Source: CATQHW01 sp965215345
GTDB lineage: Bacteria > Spirochaetota > Spirochaetia > SZUA-6 > Bin103
Assembly (NCBI GenBank): GCA_965215345.1
Contig: CBDCDL010000001.1
Coordinates: forward strand, 806,001-870,000
DNA length: 64,000 nucleotides
Direction: 5' to 3'
The notes beneath the pieces were generated by a model, which saw nothing but the letters and a program-made list of their open reading frames with translations, ran no database searches and was not told the origin of the DNA. Shown here piece after piece: positions 38,003 to 46,413 of this stretch. The first letter of the stretch is position 1. Each line of letters begins with the position of its first letter. Made by a program: the position numbers and the translations under genes.

Positions 38003-38863
38003 ATGCTGATAGACGCCCACAACCATCCGAACTGGCACGGCCACGACGCCGACCGGCTCCTCGCCAACATGGAGCAGCACGGCATCGACCAGATGTGGCT
38101 GTTCTCCTGGGAGGTGCCCGCCACCGACTACAGCCCCAGCTACCATGCCCATCTGCCGCCCGGCGGCGTGGGCATCCCCCTGGAGGATGTCCTGAACGTC
38201 GGCCGCGCGGCCCCCGACCGCTTCGTGCTCGGCTACATGCCCGACGTCAAGCGGCCCGACGCCATCGACCGGCTCAAGGCGGCGGTAGAGATCCACGGCA
38301 TCCGCGTCGCGTCCGAGCTCAAGCAACGGGTGCTGTTCGACGACCCCGACGCCCTGGACATCTACCACTTCTGCGGCGAGCAGAAGCTGCCGATCACCAT
38401 CCACCTGGACTACCCGATCCCCACCGGACAGCGCTATCCGCGCCCGAATTGGTGGTATGGAGGCTCCCTGGACAGCTTCGAGCGCGCCGTCGCCGCGTGT
38501 CCGGAAACGATCTTCATCGGCCACGCGCCCGGGTTCTGGGGGCACATCTCGGGAGACGACCGCTGCATGACCGAGTCGTACCCGAAGGGGCCGGTCAAGC
38601 CGGGCGGGCGGGTCCTGCACCTGCTTGACACCTATCCCAACCTGCACGCCGACCTGTCGGCCGGCTCCGGCCTGACGGCCATCTCCCGCGATCCCGAGTT
38701 CGGCAAGCAATTCCTGATCCGTTACCAGGACCGCCTGCTGTTCGCCCGCGACTACGTCGACGGCCGCCTGATGGACTTCCTCGAAACCCTGAACCTGGAG
38801 CAGGACGTGTTCGACAAGATCGCCTACCGCAACGCCCAACGCCTGCTCGGGGAGGCGGCGTAG
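38003..38863 (+). CDS. Amidohydrolase-type TIM-barrel protein
   Basis: 286-aa metal-dependent hydrolase. It starts LIDAHNHPNWHG, with the usual HxH-type motif (D-A-H-N-H), then an ILHLDYPI-like strand with ITIHLD, IFIGHAPGFWG with a metal His, and LLFARDYVDGR with the Asp of the last strand. The pattern is that of the amidohydrolase_2 family (ACMSD/uronate-type). Reaction unknown. Start ATG 38003. It is followed after 33 nt by an aldo/keto reductase, so the two are probably an operon. Confidence 0.85.
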   Translation: MLIDAHNHPNWHGHDADRLLANMEQHGIDQMWLFSWEVPATDYSPSYHAHLPPGGVGIPLEDVLNVGRAAPDRFVLGYMPDVKRPDAIDRLKAAVEIHGIRVASELKQRVLFDDPDALDIYHFCGEQKLPITIHLDYPIPTGQRYPRPNWWYGGSLDSFERAVAACPETIFIGHAPGFWGHISGDDRCMTESYPKGPVKPGGRVLHLLDTYPNLHADLSAGSGLTAISRDPEFGKQFLIRYQDRLLFARDYVDGRLMDFLETLNLEQDVFDKIAYRNAQRLLGEAA

Positions 38864-38896
38864 CGCTCGCGGGCCATGAAGGAGGTGACGCGCGAC

Positions 38897-39829
38897 ATGG
38901 AGTACCGCCGCTTCGGCGAGCACGAGATATCCGCCCTGGTGCTGGGGACGGTGCAGTTCGGCCTGGACTACGGGGTAGCCAACACCACCGGGAAGCCGTC
39001 GCATGCGACCGTGAGCCGCATGCTCGCCACGGCGTTCGAGGCCGGCGTGAGCACGCTGGACACCGCCTCGATGTACAACGATGCGGAGACCGTGCTGGGA
39101 CGCGCTCTCGGCGACCTGGGGATGCGCGACCGCATCTTCATCTGCAGCAAGGCGCGGCCGCACGAAGAGGCGTCCGGGACGCCCGAGGAGCAGATCACCG
39201 CCGCCGTGGAGCGGTCGCTGCGCGTGCTCGGGGTGGAGCGGATCGGGCTGTACCTCCTGCACGGCTACCATGCGTTGCCGTACGTGGAGGCGCTCCACCG
39301 CAAGCGCGAGGCGGGCGACATCGGGGCGGTCGGCGTCTCCGTGTACTCGGTCGAGGAGGCGCTCGGGGCGATCGCAACGCCCGGCATCGATGCCATCCAG
39401 CACCCGGTCAGCGTGCTCGACCAGCGGTTTCTGCGCGCGGGGATCCTGGAACGGGCGGCGGAGGCCGGGGTCGCGATCTTCGCCCGCAGCGTCTACCTGC
39501 AGGGCGTGGTGACCATGGCCATCCCCGACCTGCCGGAGCCGATCGGGGAGGTGGGCGCGGTGCTCACTCGGCTGCGGGAGCTGGCGGGCGATCTCACGAT
39601 CGAGGAGTTGGCGCTGCGCTACGTCGCCTCGCTCGGAGGCATCACCGGCGTCGTGGTCGGAATGGAGACCCACGAGCAGATGGAGCGCAATGTGGCCGCC
39701 GTCCTGGCCGGCCCCCTGGCCGGCCCGCTCGTGGAGGCCATCGGTGAGGCGGTGCCCGACCTACCGGACGACATCATCAACCCCGGCTTCTGGCGGTGGA
39801 TCCGGGACTACGACTGGGGCACGCGCTGA
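38897..39829 (+). CDS. Aldo/keto reductase family protein
   Basis: 310-aa NAD(P)H-dependent reductase. Tetrad residues are in TLDTASMYNDAE (Asp and Tyr), ICSKARP (Lys) and YLLHGYH (His). The typical start motif MEYRRFGEHEISALVLGTVQFG begins at ATG 38897, preceded by AAGGAGG 11 nt before; ATG 38876 would add 7 residues. A long variant loop follows strand 3. It is likely cotranscribed with the amidohydrolase. Substrate unknown. Confidence 0.87.
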   Translation: MEYRRFGEHEISALVLGTVQFGLDYGVANTTGKPSHATVSRMLATAFEAGVSTLDTASMYNDAETVLGRALGDLGMRDRIFICSKARPHEEASGTPEEQITAAVERSLRVLGVERIGLYLLHGYHALPYVEALHRKREAGDIGAVGVSVYSVEEALGAIATPGIDAIQHPVSVLDQRFLRAGILERAAEAGVAIFARSVYLQGVVTMAIPDLPEPIGEVGAVLTRLRELAGDLTIEELALRYVASLGGITGVVVGMETHEQMERNVAAVLAGPLAGPLVEAIGEAVPDLPDDIINPGFWRWIRDYDWGTR

Positions 39830-39831
39830 AG

Positions 39832-40398
39832 CTACTGCACTGCGTATTCGATGCGCCGTGCCAACGAGTCGAAGTCTTCGACGCACTTCTGGCGAATCGC
39901 CGATATCCGTCGCGCTGCTTCTTCCCCCAGTCGCTTGCGCCCGCCTCCAGGGCCGTCGGCCACTCCGCGCTCTTTGGCAAGTACGTCGAAGTACCGTTCT
40001 TTGACGTGAATCTCGGCGCGTACCTCGGTCCAAGTCCAGCCTGAGAGCATTTTCAGGCCGGCCAGAACCCACGTCTCCACCTCTTCCCATGCATTCTCAG
40101 CGAGAAAGGTCGGACCCCTTCCGAACTTGGCTTTGAGGTGATCGAGCCGTTCGCGGCGTCCCGTTACTCCGTCTCGATCCACACACAGAATGAAGAGATC
40201 CGTCATTCCTCCGTAACGCGCCACAATCTCGGCCAACAGGTCCGGTTTCAAGGCTTCGCTAATGCCTCGCAGCAATGGATCCTGACAGACGCGGATCTGC
40301 GCTCTCGATCTATCCAACGATCGCAAGAGCCGTTCGAACAACGGCTTGAGGATGTATTGGTCTTTGCGGAAGTCCTCCGGGATGACGAGTATGTTCAC
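39832..40398 (-). CDS. TOPRIM-like protein paired with an AAA ATPase
   Basis: 188-aa protein, likely a TOPRIM-fold nuclease subunit. A conserved Glu lies near the N-terminus (VIPEDFRKD, E8) and a DxD motif about 66 residues later (FILCVDRDG, D74/D76), the spacing of a TOPRIM domain. The rest is helical with a Trp-rich block (ENAWEEVETWVLAGL). The GTG 40398 overlaps the ATPase stop by 4 nt, so the two proteins work together. This arrangement resembles the OLD nuclease split into ATPase and TOPRIM parts. A DUF4276-type identity is also possible. Confidence 0.6.
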   Translation of the reverse strand: MNILVIPEDFRKDQYILKPLFERLLRSLDRSRAQIRVCQDPLLRGISEALKPDLLAEIVARYGGMTDLFILCVDRDGVTGRRERLDHLKAKFGRGPTFLAENAWEEVETWVLAGLKMLSGWTWTEVRAEIHVKERYFDVLAKERGVADGPGGGRKRLGEEAARRISAIRQKCVEDFDSLARRIEYAVQ

Positions 40399-41696
40399 GC
40401 AGGATGCTCGTCGCCGTTCTTGCGGCTCTCGGTGAAGGCGAGCGCGTCTTCCATCCATCCAGACGTGTGGAGACGCCCCAGACTCTGCGACTCGCGTAAC
40501 TCCGCCGCCTTGTGAAGTTCGGAAACCGGTCGGATGATCGCGTCGGTCGTCTCCGGGAGCCTGCACACGACGGACGTGTTTTCGAACGTGCGGTCGCCAA
40601 TCATGCTGAGAAGCTCGGGGGAGTGCGTAGTGGTCACCACCTGAGTCCCGCCCTTCGCGGTTTGACCCTCGATGAGGTCGAGCAGCAGGCGCAGTCGTGA
40701 CGGGTGGATTCCGTTGTCGATCTCCTCAAAGAAATACAGGCGAGCCGGATCGGTTCCGAGGAGCGCGGCAAGGATGGCGAGAAAACGCAACGTGCCGTCC
40801 GAGGCGCTGTAGGACGACACCCTCCTTCCGTCTGCATCCCGGATCAGGAGCTGGACTCGACCACTGATCGGGTCGACTGGAAAATCGAAGTCCCGTACGT
40901 CCATCGGTGTCAGCTCGCGGGTCCACTCGGTGAGCGTTTCCCGTCGCTCCGCATCAGCGCAGATTTCCCGCAGGACTGTCGGCAAGTTCTCGCCGCTGTC
41001 GCCGAGGATAGTCTGCCCTGGGAACGATGGCTGCCGGATCCGATCCGGAGCCAAATCGAGGAAGCGCATGCTGGCGAATATGTCGATGACTGCCTGGATC
41101 TGTTCCTTGTGTACCCGCGCGGCGTGCTTGATTTCCCGGATTTGTGTAAGGGCCGGTTGATCGTTGCGTACGTTGACCCGATGTCCAACTTTCCGCTGGT
41201 TTCCCGTCTTTGCCATGCGGAGCTGCAGTGACCTTTCGTCGTCCGAGCGGGGGAGACGGTCGGCTGTATACACTGGGTGACTCGTATAGGTTGGTTCGTG
41301 CCAACTCGGCGACCGAAGTTCCTCCATTTCGACTCGGAACCCACTCTGGCTTCCTTCGTTGCCGCTCAGTTCGATCCGCTGGCCGAACGTCAAGGATCGC
41401 CTTTCCTTCGTTGTCCGAACTGTGACCTGAATGCCGAACACGTTGCTCTCGAATCGGCTGATCTCGTTGGCGGCTCCTCGGATTTGCTCCCACTCGACGT
41501 GCCCGCCGGCTCCGTACTTGCCGCCGATGATGTCGGCGAGCGCGTAGCGTCGGCCGATGCCATGAAGGATCCGGAAGGCGTCGCGGATGTTGCTCTTGCC
41601 GCTGGCGTTCGCACCGACGATCACGGTGAACGGGCCAACGCGAAGCGTCTCGTCGGCGAAGTTCTTGAAGTCGCGGAGCTCCAACGCCGTTATCAT
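40395..41696 (-). CDS. AAA_15/OLD-like SMC-type ATPase
   Basis: 433-aa ATPase. Walker A GANASGKS is at 28-35, the ABC-type signature is in SASDGTLRFLAI, Walker B is LYFFEEIDNGIHP, and the H-loop is TTTHSPELLS. The middle (about 95-235) is an uncertain insertion. It is an RecF/SMC-like ATPase of the OLD/PrrC-related type common in defence modules. ATG 41696. The stop overlaps the TOPRIM-like gene, so the pair is one unit. Confidence 0.83.
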   Translation of the reverse strand: MITALELRDFKNFADETLRVGPFTVIVGANASGKSNIRDAFRILHGIGRRYALADIIGGKYGAGGHVEWEQIRGAANEISRFESNVFGIQVTVRTTKERRSLTFGQRIELSGNEGSQSGFRVEMEELRSPSWHEPTYTSHPVYTADRLPRSDDERSLQLRMAKTGNQRKVGHRVNVRNDQPALTQIREIKHAARVHKEQIQAVIDIFASMRFLDLAPDRIRQPSFPGQTILGDSGENLPTVLREICADAERRETLTEWTRELTPMDVRDFDFPVDPISGRVQLLIRDADGRRVSSYSASDGTLRFLAILAALLGTDPARLYFFEEIDNGIHPSRLRLLLDLIEGQTAKGGTQVVTTTHSPELLSMIGDRTFENTSVVCRLPETTDAIIRPVSELHKAAELRESQSLGRLHTSGWMEDALAFTESRKNGDEHPA

Positions 41697-41705
41697 GATA
41701 ACAGT

Positions 41706-43052
41706 CTATCCGTCAGTTGCCGCCGCCTTGACCAGGGGATCACGAATGGCATCGGCTACCGCATCGACCAGCTCGTCGACCATCTGCGGCGTGGTCGGGA
41801 CGGAGATCGAGCACATCCCCAGGGTGTGGCCCAGGAAGAAGCCGCGGTCGAGCAGGGCCAGGAAGAGGGGCGACACCCAGCGCTTGTCCGCATCGAGCGA
41901 CGAGCGGTAGTCGCGCGGCGGCTCCGCGCGGAAGTGGATGGCGAACGCGGATCCGTTGTTGTGCGCCGAGGTCGGCACCGGGCAGGCGGCCAACGCCGTG
42001 CGGAGCCCGCGCGTCAGGCGGTCGCCCAAGGCGGCCAGGTGCTCGAAGGCGGCCGGCGTCAACTCGCGCAGCATCGCCAGGCCCGCAGCCAAGGTCACCG
42101 GGTGGCTGGCGAAGGTGCCGCTCTGGCCGATGCCCCGCCCGGCCGCCGGATCGTACCAGTCCATGATGTCGGCGCGCCCGCCGAAGGCGCCCACCGGGAA
42201 GCCGCCGCCGACGATCTTCCCGAACGTGGTCAGGTCGGGCGTGATCCCGTAGTACTCCTGGGCGCCGCCGCGTGCCAGCCGGAAGCCGACGATCTCGTCG
42301 AAGACCATCAGCACGCCGTGCCGGGCGGTGATCTCGCGCACGCCGCGGATGAAGTCCGCCGGCAGATCCAGGACGCCGCTCTTCGGATCCAGCATGACGC
42401 ACGCCAGCTCGCCGGCGTGCTCGGCGATCAGCCGCTCGGCCGCCTCCAGGTTGCCCAGGGGCAGCACCATCGTGTCGGCCACCGCCCCGGCCGACATGCC
42501 GATCGCCTGCGCGTAGGGCAGCGGGCGCTCGGCCGGGCCGGCCTCCTCCAGCGGGGGCGCGACCGAGACCTCCACCGAGTCGTGGCTGCCGTGGTAGCAG
42601 CCCTCGAACTTGGCGATCAGGTTCCTGCCGGTGAACGCGCGCGCCAGGCGTACCGCGTGCAGGCTCGCCTCCGTCCCGGAGTTGGTGAAGCGCGCCCGTT
42701 CCAGGCTGGCCACGCGGTTGCACAGCTCCGCGCACGCCTCGGTCTCGTGCCCCATGGGCGCGCCCAGGGCAACCCCGCGCTGCAACTGCGCCTGCACCGC
42801 CGCCATCACGGCCGGGTGGTTGTGGCCCAGGATCTGACCGGTGTGGTGGTTGGCGAAGTCGGCGTACCGGTTGCCGTCCACGTCGAACAGGTACGGGCCG
42901 TCGCCGCGCTCCATGGTCAGCGGGTAGGGGCGGTAGAAGTAGGCGCCCTTGGCGACGCCGCCCGGAGTGGCGTCCGCGTCGGCCATAAAGCGCTCCAGGG
43001 AGCGGGGAGTGGCGGCGAAGAAGCGCGCCTCGAGCTCATTTGCCGGTTTCAT
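41706..43052 (-). CDS. Class-III aminotransferase (glutamate-1-semialdehyde aminotransferase-like)
   Basis: 448-aa PLP-dependent enzyme of the GSA-aminotransferase group. PLP lysine K279 lies in TTFGKIVGGGFPVGAFGG; the cofactor Asp is in VLMVFDEIVGFR; the phosphate motif FTNSGTEASLHAVRLAR is intact. Likely substrate is an omega-amino or 2-oxo acid rather than GSA itself; HemL has a stricter motif set. ATG 43052. The gene is head-to-head with the sulfatase-like gene. Confidence 0.88.
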   Translation of the reverse strand: MKPANELEARFFAATPRSLERFMADADATPGGVAKGAYFYRPYPLTMERGDGPYLFDVDGNRYADFANHHTGQILGHNHPAVMAAVQAQLQRGVALGAPMGHETEACAELCNRVASLERARFTNSGTEASLHAVRLARAFTGRNLIAKFEGCYHGSHDSVEVSVAPPLEEAGPAERPLPYAQAIGMSAGAVADTMVLPLGNLEAAERLIAEHAGELACVMLDPKSGVLDLPADFIRGVREITARHGVLMVFDEIVGFRLARGGAQEYYGITPDLTTFGKIVGGGFPVGAFGGRADIMDWYDPAAGRGIGQSGTFASHPVTLAAGLAMLRELTPAAFEHLAALGDRLTRGLRTALAACPVPTSAHNNGSAFAIHFRAEPPRDYRSSLDADKRWVSPLFLALLDRGFFLGHTLGMCSISVPTTPQMVDELVDAVADAIRDPLVKAAATDG

Positions 43053-43136
43053 CGTGGGAGTCCGGGTCGACTATAGCAGCCGGTGCCCCGCGGAGCGCCG
43101 GTGCACGCCGTGAATGGCCGCGCTACCATCGCCGCC

Positions 43137-44576
43137 ATGTCGAACATGAACGTCGTCTGCATCTGCCTGGACACGTTTCGGGCGGACATCGTGGGCTCAG
43201 GCAAGAAGTACAGCCACGTCCGGACCCCCAATCTCGATGCCCTGGCCGCGCAGAGCATCCGCTTCACGCGCGCCTTCGGGGAGTGCCAGCCGACGCTGCA
43301 GATCCGGCGCGGGCTGTTCACCGGGCGGCGCAGCTTCCCGTTCCGGTACCACTTCGACCGGCGCGGCCACTGGCACCACGCGCCGGGGTGGCACAAGATC
43401 CCGCCTGACCAGGACACCATCGCCGAGGTGCTGCTGGCGCGCGGCTACCTCACCGCCCTGATCGCCGACACCTACCACATGTTCAAGCCGACCATGAACT
43501 ACTCCCGCGGATTCGCCCACCTCGACTTCGTCCGCGGGCAGGAATCCGACAACTGGAAGAGCGGCGATCCGCGCTTCGTCGAGGAGCAACTCCGCCGCCA
43601 CGTGCGCGAGCCGATCGACTGGCCGCGGCACGCCACCCTGGTCAACTACCTGCTCAACCAGCGCCACCGGCAGTCGGAGGACGACTACAGTTGCGCCCGC
43701 GTGTTCCGCGCGGCCTGCGACTGGCTGCAGGACAACCGTGCGATGAAGCCGTTCTTCCTCTGGATCGACAGCTTCGATCCGCACGAGCCGTGGGATCCGC
43801 CGAAGGCGTATGCCGATCTCTACCATCCGGACTATTCGGGCAAGGACTTCATCATGCCAGGGGCTGCGCAGGAGGACGCGACGGAGGAGGAGCTCCGCCG
43901 CATCGAGGCGCTCTACCTGGGCGAGGTCACGTTCGTGGACAAGTGGGTGGGCGCGTTGCTGGACAAGCTGGAGGAGCTGAAGCTGTTCGACGACACGCTG
44001 GTGGTCTTCGTGTCCGACCACGGCACGCAGCTCCGCGACCAGGGTCGCTTCGGCAAGTCGGACCGGGAGCTGCATCCGTTCAACACGCAGTTGAACCTGT
44101 GCCTGCGCCATCCCGGCGGGCCGGCCGACTGCGACGTCACGGCGCTGGTGCAGAACCACGACCTGATGCCCACGATTCTTGCGCGGCTGGGCGTCCCGTG
44201 CGGCTGGACCGACGGCGAGGATCTCTGGCCGCTGGTCACCGGCAAGAAGACGGCGATCCGGGAGCGGATCGTCACCGGCTGGGCGGACGGCTCGCCCGGC
44301 AACGCGCGGGCGCGGGTGAGCGTCCGCGACGACCGGTGGAACTACTGCACGGCGGTCGGCTACGAGGACGAGGACCGGGACGAGTTGTTCGACCTTGGCG
44401 ACGACCCCAAAGAGCGCCACAACGTCGTGGCCGACCATCCGCAGGTGGTGGCCGAGTGCCGGGCCGAGGTGGAGGCGCTGATCGGCCAGCCGCTTCCCGG
44501 GACGATGGTGGAGATGTCCGACCCGGCCATGGGGCCGATGCTCGAATGGCTGGACCGCAAGCTGCGCGAGCTGTAG
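43137..44576 (+). CDS. Sulfatase-like hydrolase without a canonical formylglycine motif
   Basis: 479-aa alkaline-phosphatase-superfamily hydrolase. The N-terminal metal site LDTFRADIVG (D12) and the later VVFVSDHGTQL are typical. The key residue position C50 is in ECQPTLQIRRGLFTGRR: the C-x-P pattern is kept, but the fifth position is Leu rather than the Arg of C-x-P-x-R, so maturation to formylglycine is doubtful. ATG 43137 is preferred; ATG 43146 gives an equally natural MNVVCICLDTFRAD. It may be a sulfatase, phosphonate or phosphodiester hydrolase. The next gene follows after 2 nt. Confidence 0.82.
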   Translation: MSNMNVVCICLDTFRADIVGSGKKYSHVRTPNLDALAAQSIRFTRAFGECQPTLQIRRGLFTGRRSFPFRYHFDRRGHWHHAPGWHKIPPDQDTIAEVLLARGYLTALIADTYHMFKPTMNYSRGFAHLDFVRGQESDNWKSGDPRFVEEQLRRHVREPIDWPRHATLVNYLLNQRHRQSEDDYSCARVFRAACDWLQDNRAMKPFFLWIDSFDPHEPWDPPKAYADLYHPDYSGKDFIMPGAAQEDATEEELRRIEALYLGEVTFVDKWVGALLDKLEELKLFDDTLVVFVSDHGTQLRDQGRFGKSDRELHPFNTQLNLCLRHPGGPADCDVTALVQNHDLMPTILARLGVPCGWTDGEDLWPLVTGKKTAIRERIVTGWADGSPGNARARVSVRDDRWNYCTAVGYEDEDRDELFDLGDDPKERHNVVADHPQVVAECRAEVEALIGQPLPGTMVEMSDPAMGPMLEWLDRKLREL

Positions 44577-44578
44577 CG

Positions 44579-45436
44579 ATGAACCAGCTCACGCCAACGG
44601 CGGCGGAACGCGCCGCGGAGCGGTTCGGTGACGCCGCGCTGCAGCGGGCGGTCACGGCGCTGCAGGCCGACGGCTACGTGGTGATCGACGACGTGATCGA
44701 CCACGCCCACCTCGACCGGCTGCAGGAGCGGATGATCCAGGACCTGGAGAAGATCCGCGCACTGCCCCCGGTGCCGCACAACTTCGTGTGGGGCAACATC
44801 CAGCAGACCCCGCCCCCTGATGACGGCCTGGTGTTCCGCGACGTGATGGCCAACCCGTTCGTGTGCCAGGTGACCCGCGCGGTGCTGGGCTCAGGCGCGT
44901 TCAACAACACCCTGACCGGCAACACCAACGTCCCCGGCAGCGGGCTGCAGCCCGTGCACGTCGACGACGGTCAGCTCTGGCCGAACCTGAGCGTGGCGCA
45001 TCCGCCGGCGCGGCTGGTGGTGAACGTCCCCCTGAGCGAGACCACGGAGGAGAACGGCGCCATCGAGCTGTGGCCCGGCACGCACCTCGACACGCTCATG
45101 GTGATCGGCAACAACATCCGGGTGCCGGTGGAGCACGTCGCCGCGCGGCGAGCCGTGCGCGGACCGCTCCGGGGGTATACCCGCAAGGGGGCGGTGCTGA
45201 TTCGGGACATGCGGCTGTGGCATCGAGGCACGCCCAACCGCAGCGCAGCGCCACGTTTCATGATCGCAATGATCCACACCGTCGCGTGGTATCGACGGGG
45301 CTCCCGCGCCGAGCTGGCGCAGGAGTGCGCGCCGGTGTTCGCCGGCTGCCCGATCGAGAACGTGATCCCCCTGGTGCCCGCGCCGAAGGACCACCTGACC
45401 GGCAACAGGCCGTACGACTACTCCGGTCCCGACTGA
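44579..45436 (+). CDS. Phytanoyl-CoA dioxygenase family protein
   Basis: 285-aa Fe(II)/2-oxoglutarate dioxygenase. Iron ligands: HxD in LQPVHVDDGQLWPNL and the distal His in MRLWHRGTPNRS; RG after it binds 2-oxoglutarate. It is a cytosolic enzyme that hydroxylates or cleaves an organic substrate. ATG 44579, 2 nt after the sulfatase stop, so they form one operon. A paralogue (frameshifted) lies convergent just downstream. Confidence 0.87.
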   Translation: MNQLTPTAAERAAERFGDAALQRAVTALQADGYVVIDDVIDHAHLDRLQERMIQDLEKIRALPPVPHNFVWGNIQQTPPPDDGLVFRDVMANPFVCQVTRAVLGSGAFNNTLTGNTNVPGSGLQPVHVDDGQLWPNLSVAHPPARLVVNVPLSETTEENGAIELWPGTHLDTLMVIGNNIRVPVEHVAARRAVRGPLRGYTRKGAVLIRDMRLWHRGTPNRSAAPRFMIAMIHTVAWYRRGSRAELAQECAPVFAGCPIENVIPLVPAPKDHLTGNRPYDYSGPD

Positions 45437-45441
45437 TAGCG

Positions 45442-46321
45442 CTACAGGCCCCACCGCTTGCGGGCTTCGGCCATCGGGATGACCGCGGTCGCGTAGTGGC
45501 CGGTGGGGGAGTCTCCGCCCCAGCGCTCGTCCATCGGCTCCGAGGCCGGCTGATAGCGGACATCGCAACTGATGCGGAATCGGTTGGTGGTGTTGTTGGT
45601 GGAGCCGTGCAGGGTGTAGAGCCCGAAGGTGATGATGTCGCCGGCGTGGACGTCCGCCGTGAGCCAGCGGCCGCCGAATCGCTCGCGGATCTCTTCCGGA
45701 TCCTCGCTGAACCATCCCTGGGTGCGGTCGCGATCCACGTCGCTCCTGCCGTACGTCTCCCGCACCCGGGCGAAGCTGTCCAGGCGGTGCGACGCTTCGC
45801 ACACGGCCAGCGTGCCGTGCGCGATCGGGATGTCGCCGAACGGGATCCAGACGGTGTTCACGCGCTCGCTGCCGCGGCCCATGTACACCACGTCCATGTG
45901 CGATCCGGTGAACTGCTCGTTGCCCACCGCACGCAGCCACTTATGGGTGAACGTCGCCGGCTCCTCCCCATAGAGACGGCGATAGAACGAGTACAGCTCC
46001 GGTGCTTCGAGCACGCGCAGGACTTCCGGCCGGTAGGCGACCCGTTTTCATGCCGACGCTCCGGCCGTCACGCGGCATCACGCCTTCCATGAGCGGCGTG
46101 CCCTCGACCAGCGCGTGCTGCTCCCGCAGGTGCTCCAGCACCACGCGGCGCGCCTCCAGAACCGCGCCGCGGTCGATCAGCCCGCGGATGAACAGGTACC
46201 CGTCGGTGGCGATGCGGCGGCGCAACTCGTCGACGTCGGCCAGCGAGTCCGTGCTGTCGCGCAGGTAGCCGAGCTCCGCGCTCGGGAACTCCGCCTGCGT
46301 GCGTTGAAACTCGACTCGCAT
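45442..46321 (-). pseudogene. Phytanoyl-CoA dioxygenase family gene, frameshifted
   Basis: Two overlapping minus-strand reading frames together make one dioxygenase of about 292 aa. The 5' part (46321 to about 46045) begins MRVEFQRTQAEFPS and keeps the conserved DGYLFIRGLID, then GMK. The 3' part (from about 46044 to 45442) begins at RVAYRPEVLRVLEAPELY and holds the iron site (SHMDVVY, then TLHGSTNN). The switch happens at the TTTT run (46045-46048; AAAA on the coding strand): one A fewer would restore MK-RVAYRPEV. Either recent inactivation or a homopolymer error. It is convergent with the intact dioxygenase, 5 nt apart. Confidence 0.78.
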
Positions 46322-46413
46322 GGGCAGCGGCTACACGCTGTCATGCCACCGGGCCGGTCATCAACCGGAGTGCGAGACTCACGGTCAGCAAGGTGTGGGT
46401 TAGGCTCATCGGA

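Noticed and set aside
36833..39673. Minus-strand open frame of 946 codons
   Set aside because: Only its 3' part (from ATG 37894) is the lipoprotein nuclease; the upstream part is antisense to the amidohydrolase and aldo/keto reductase.
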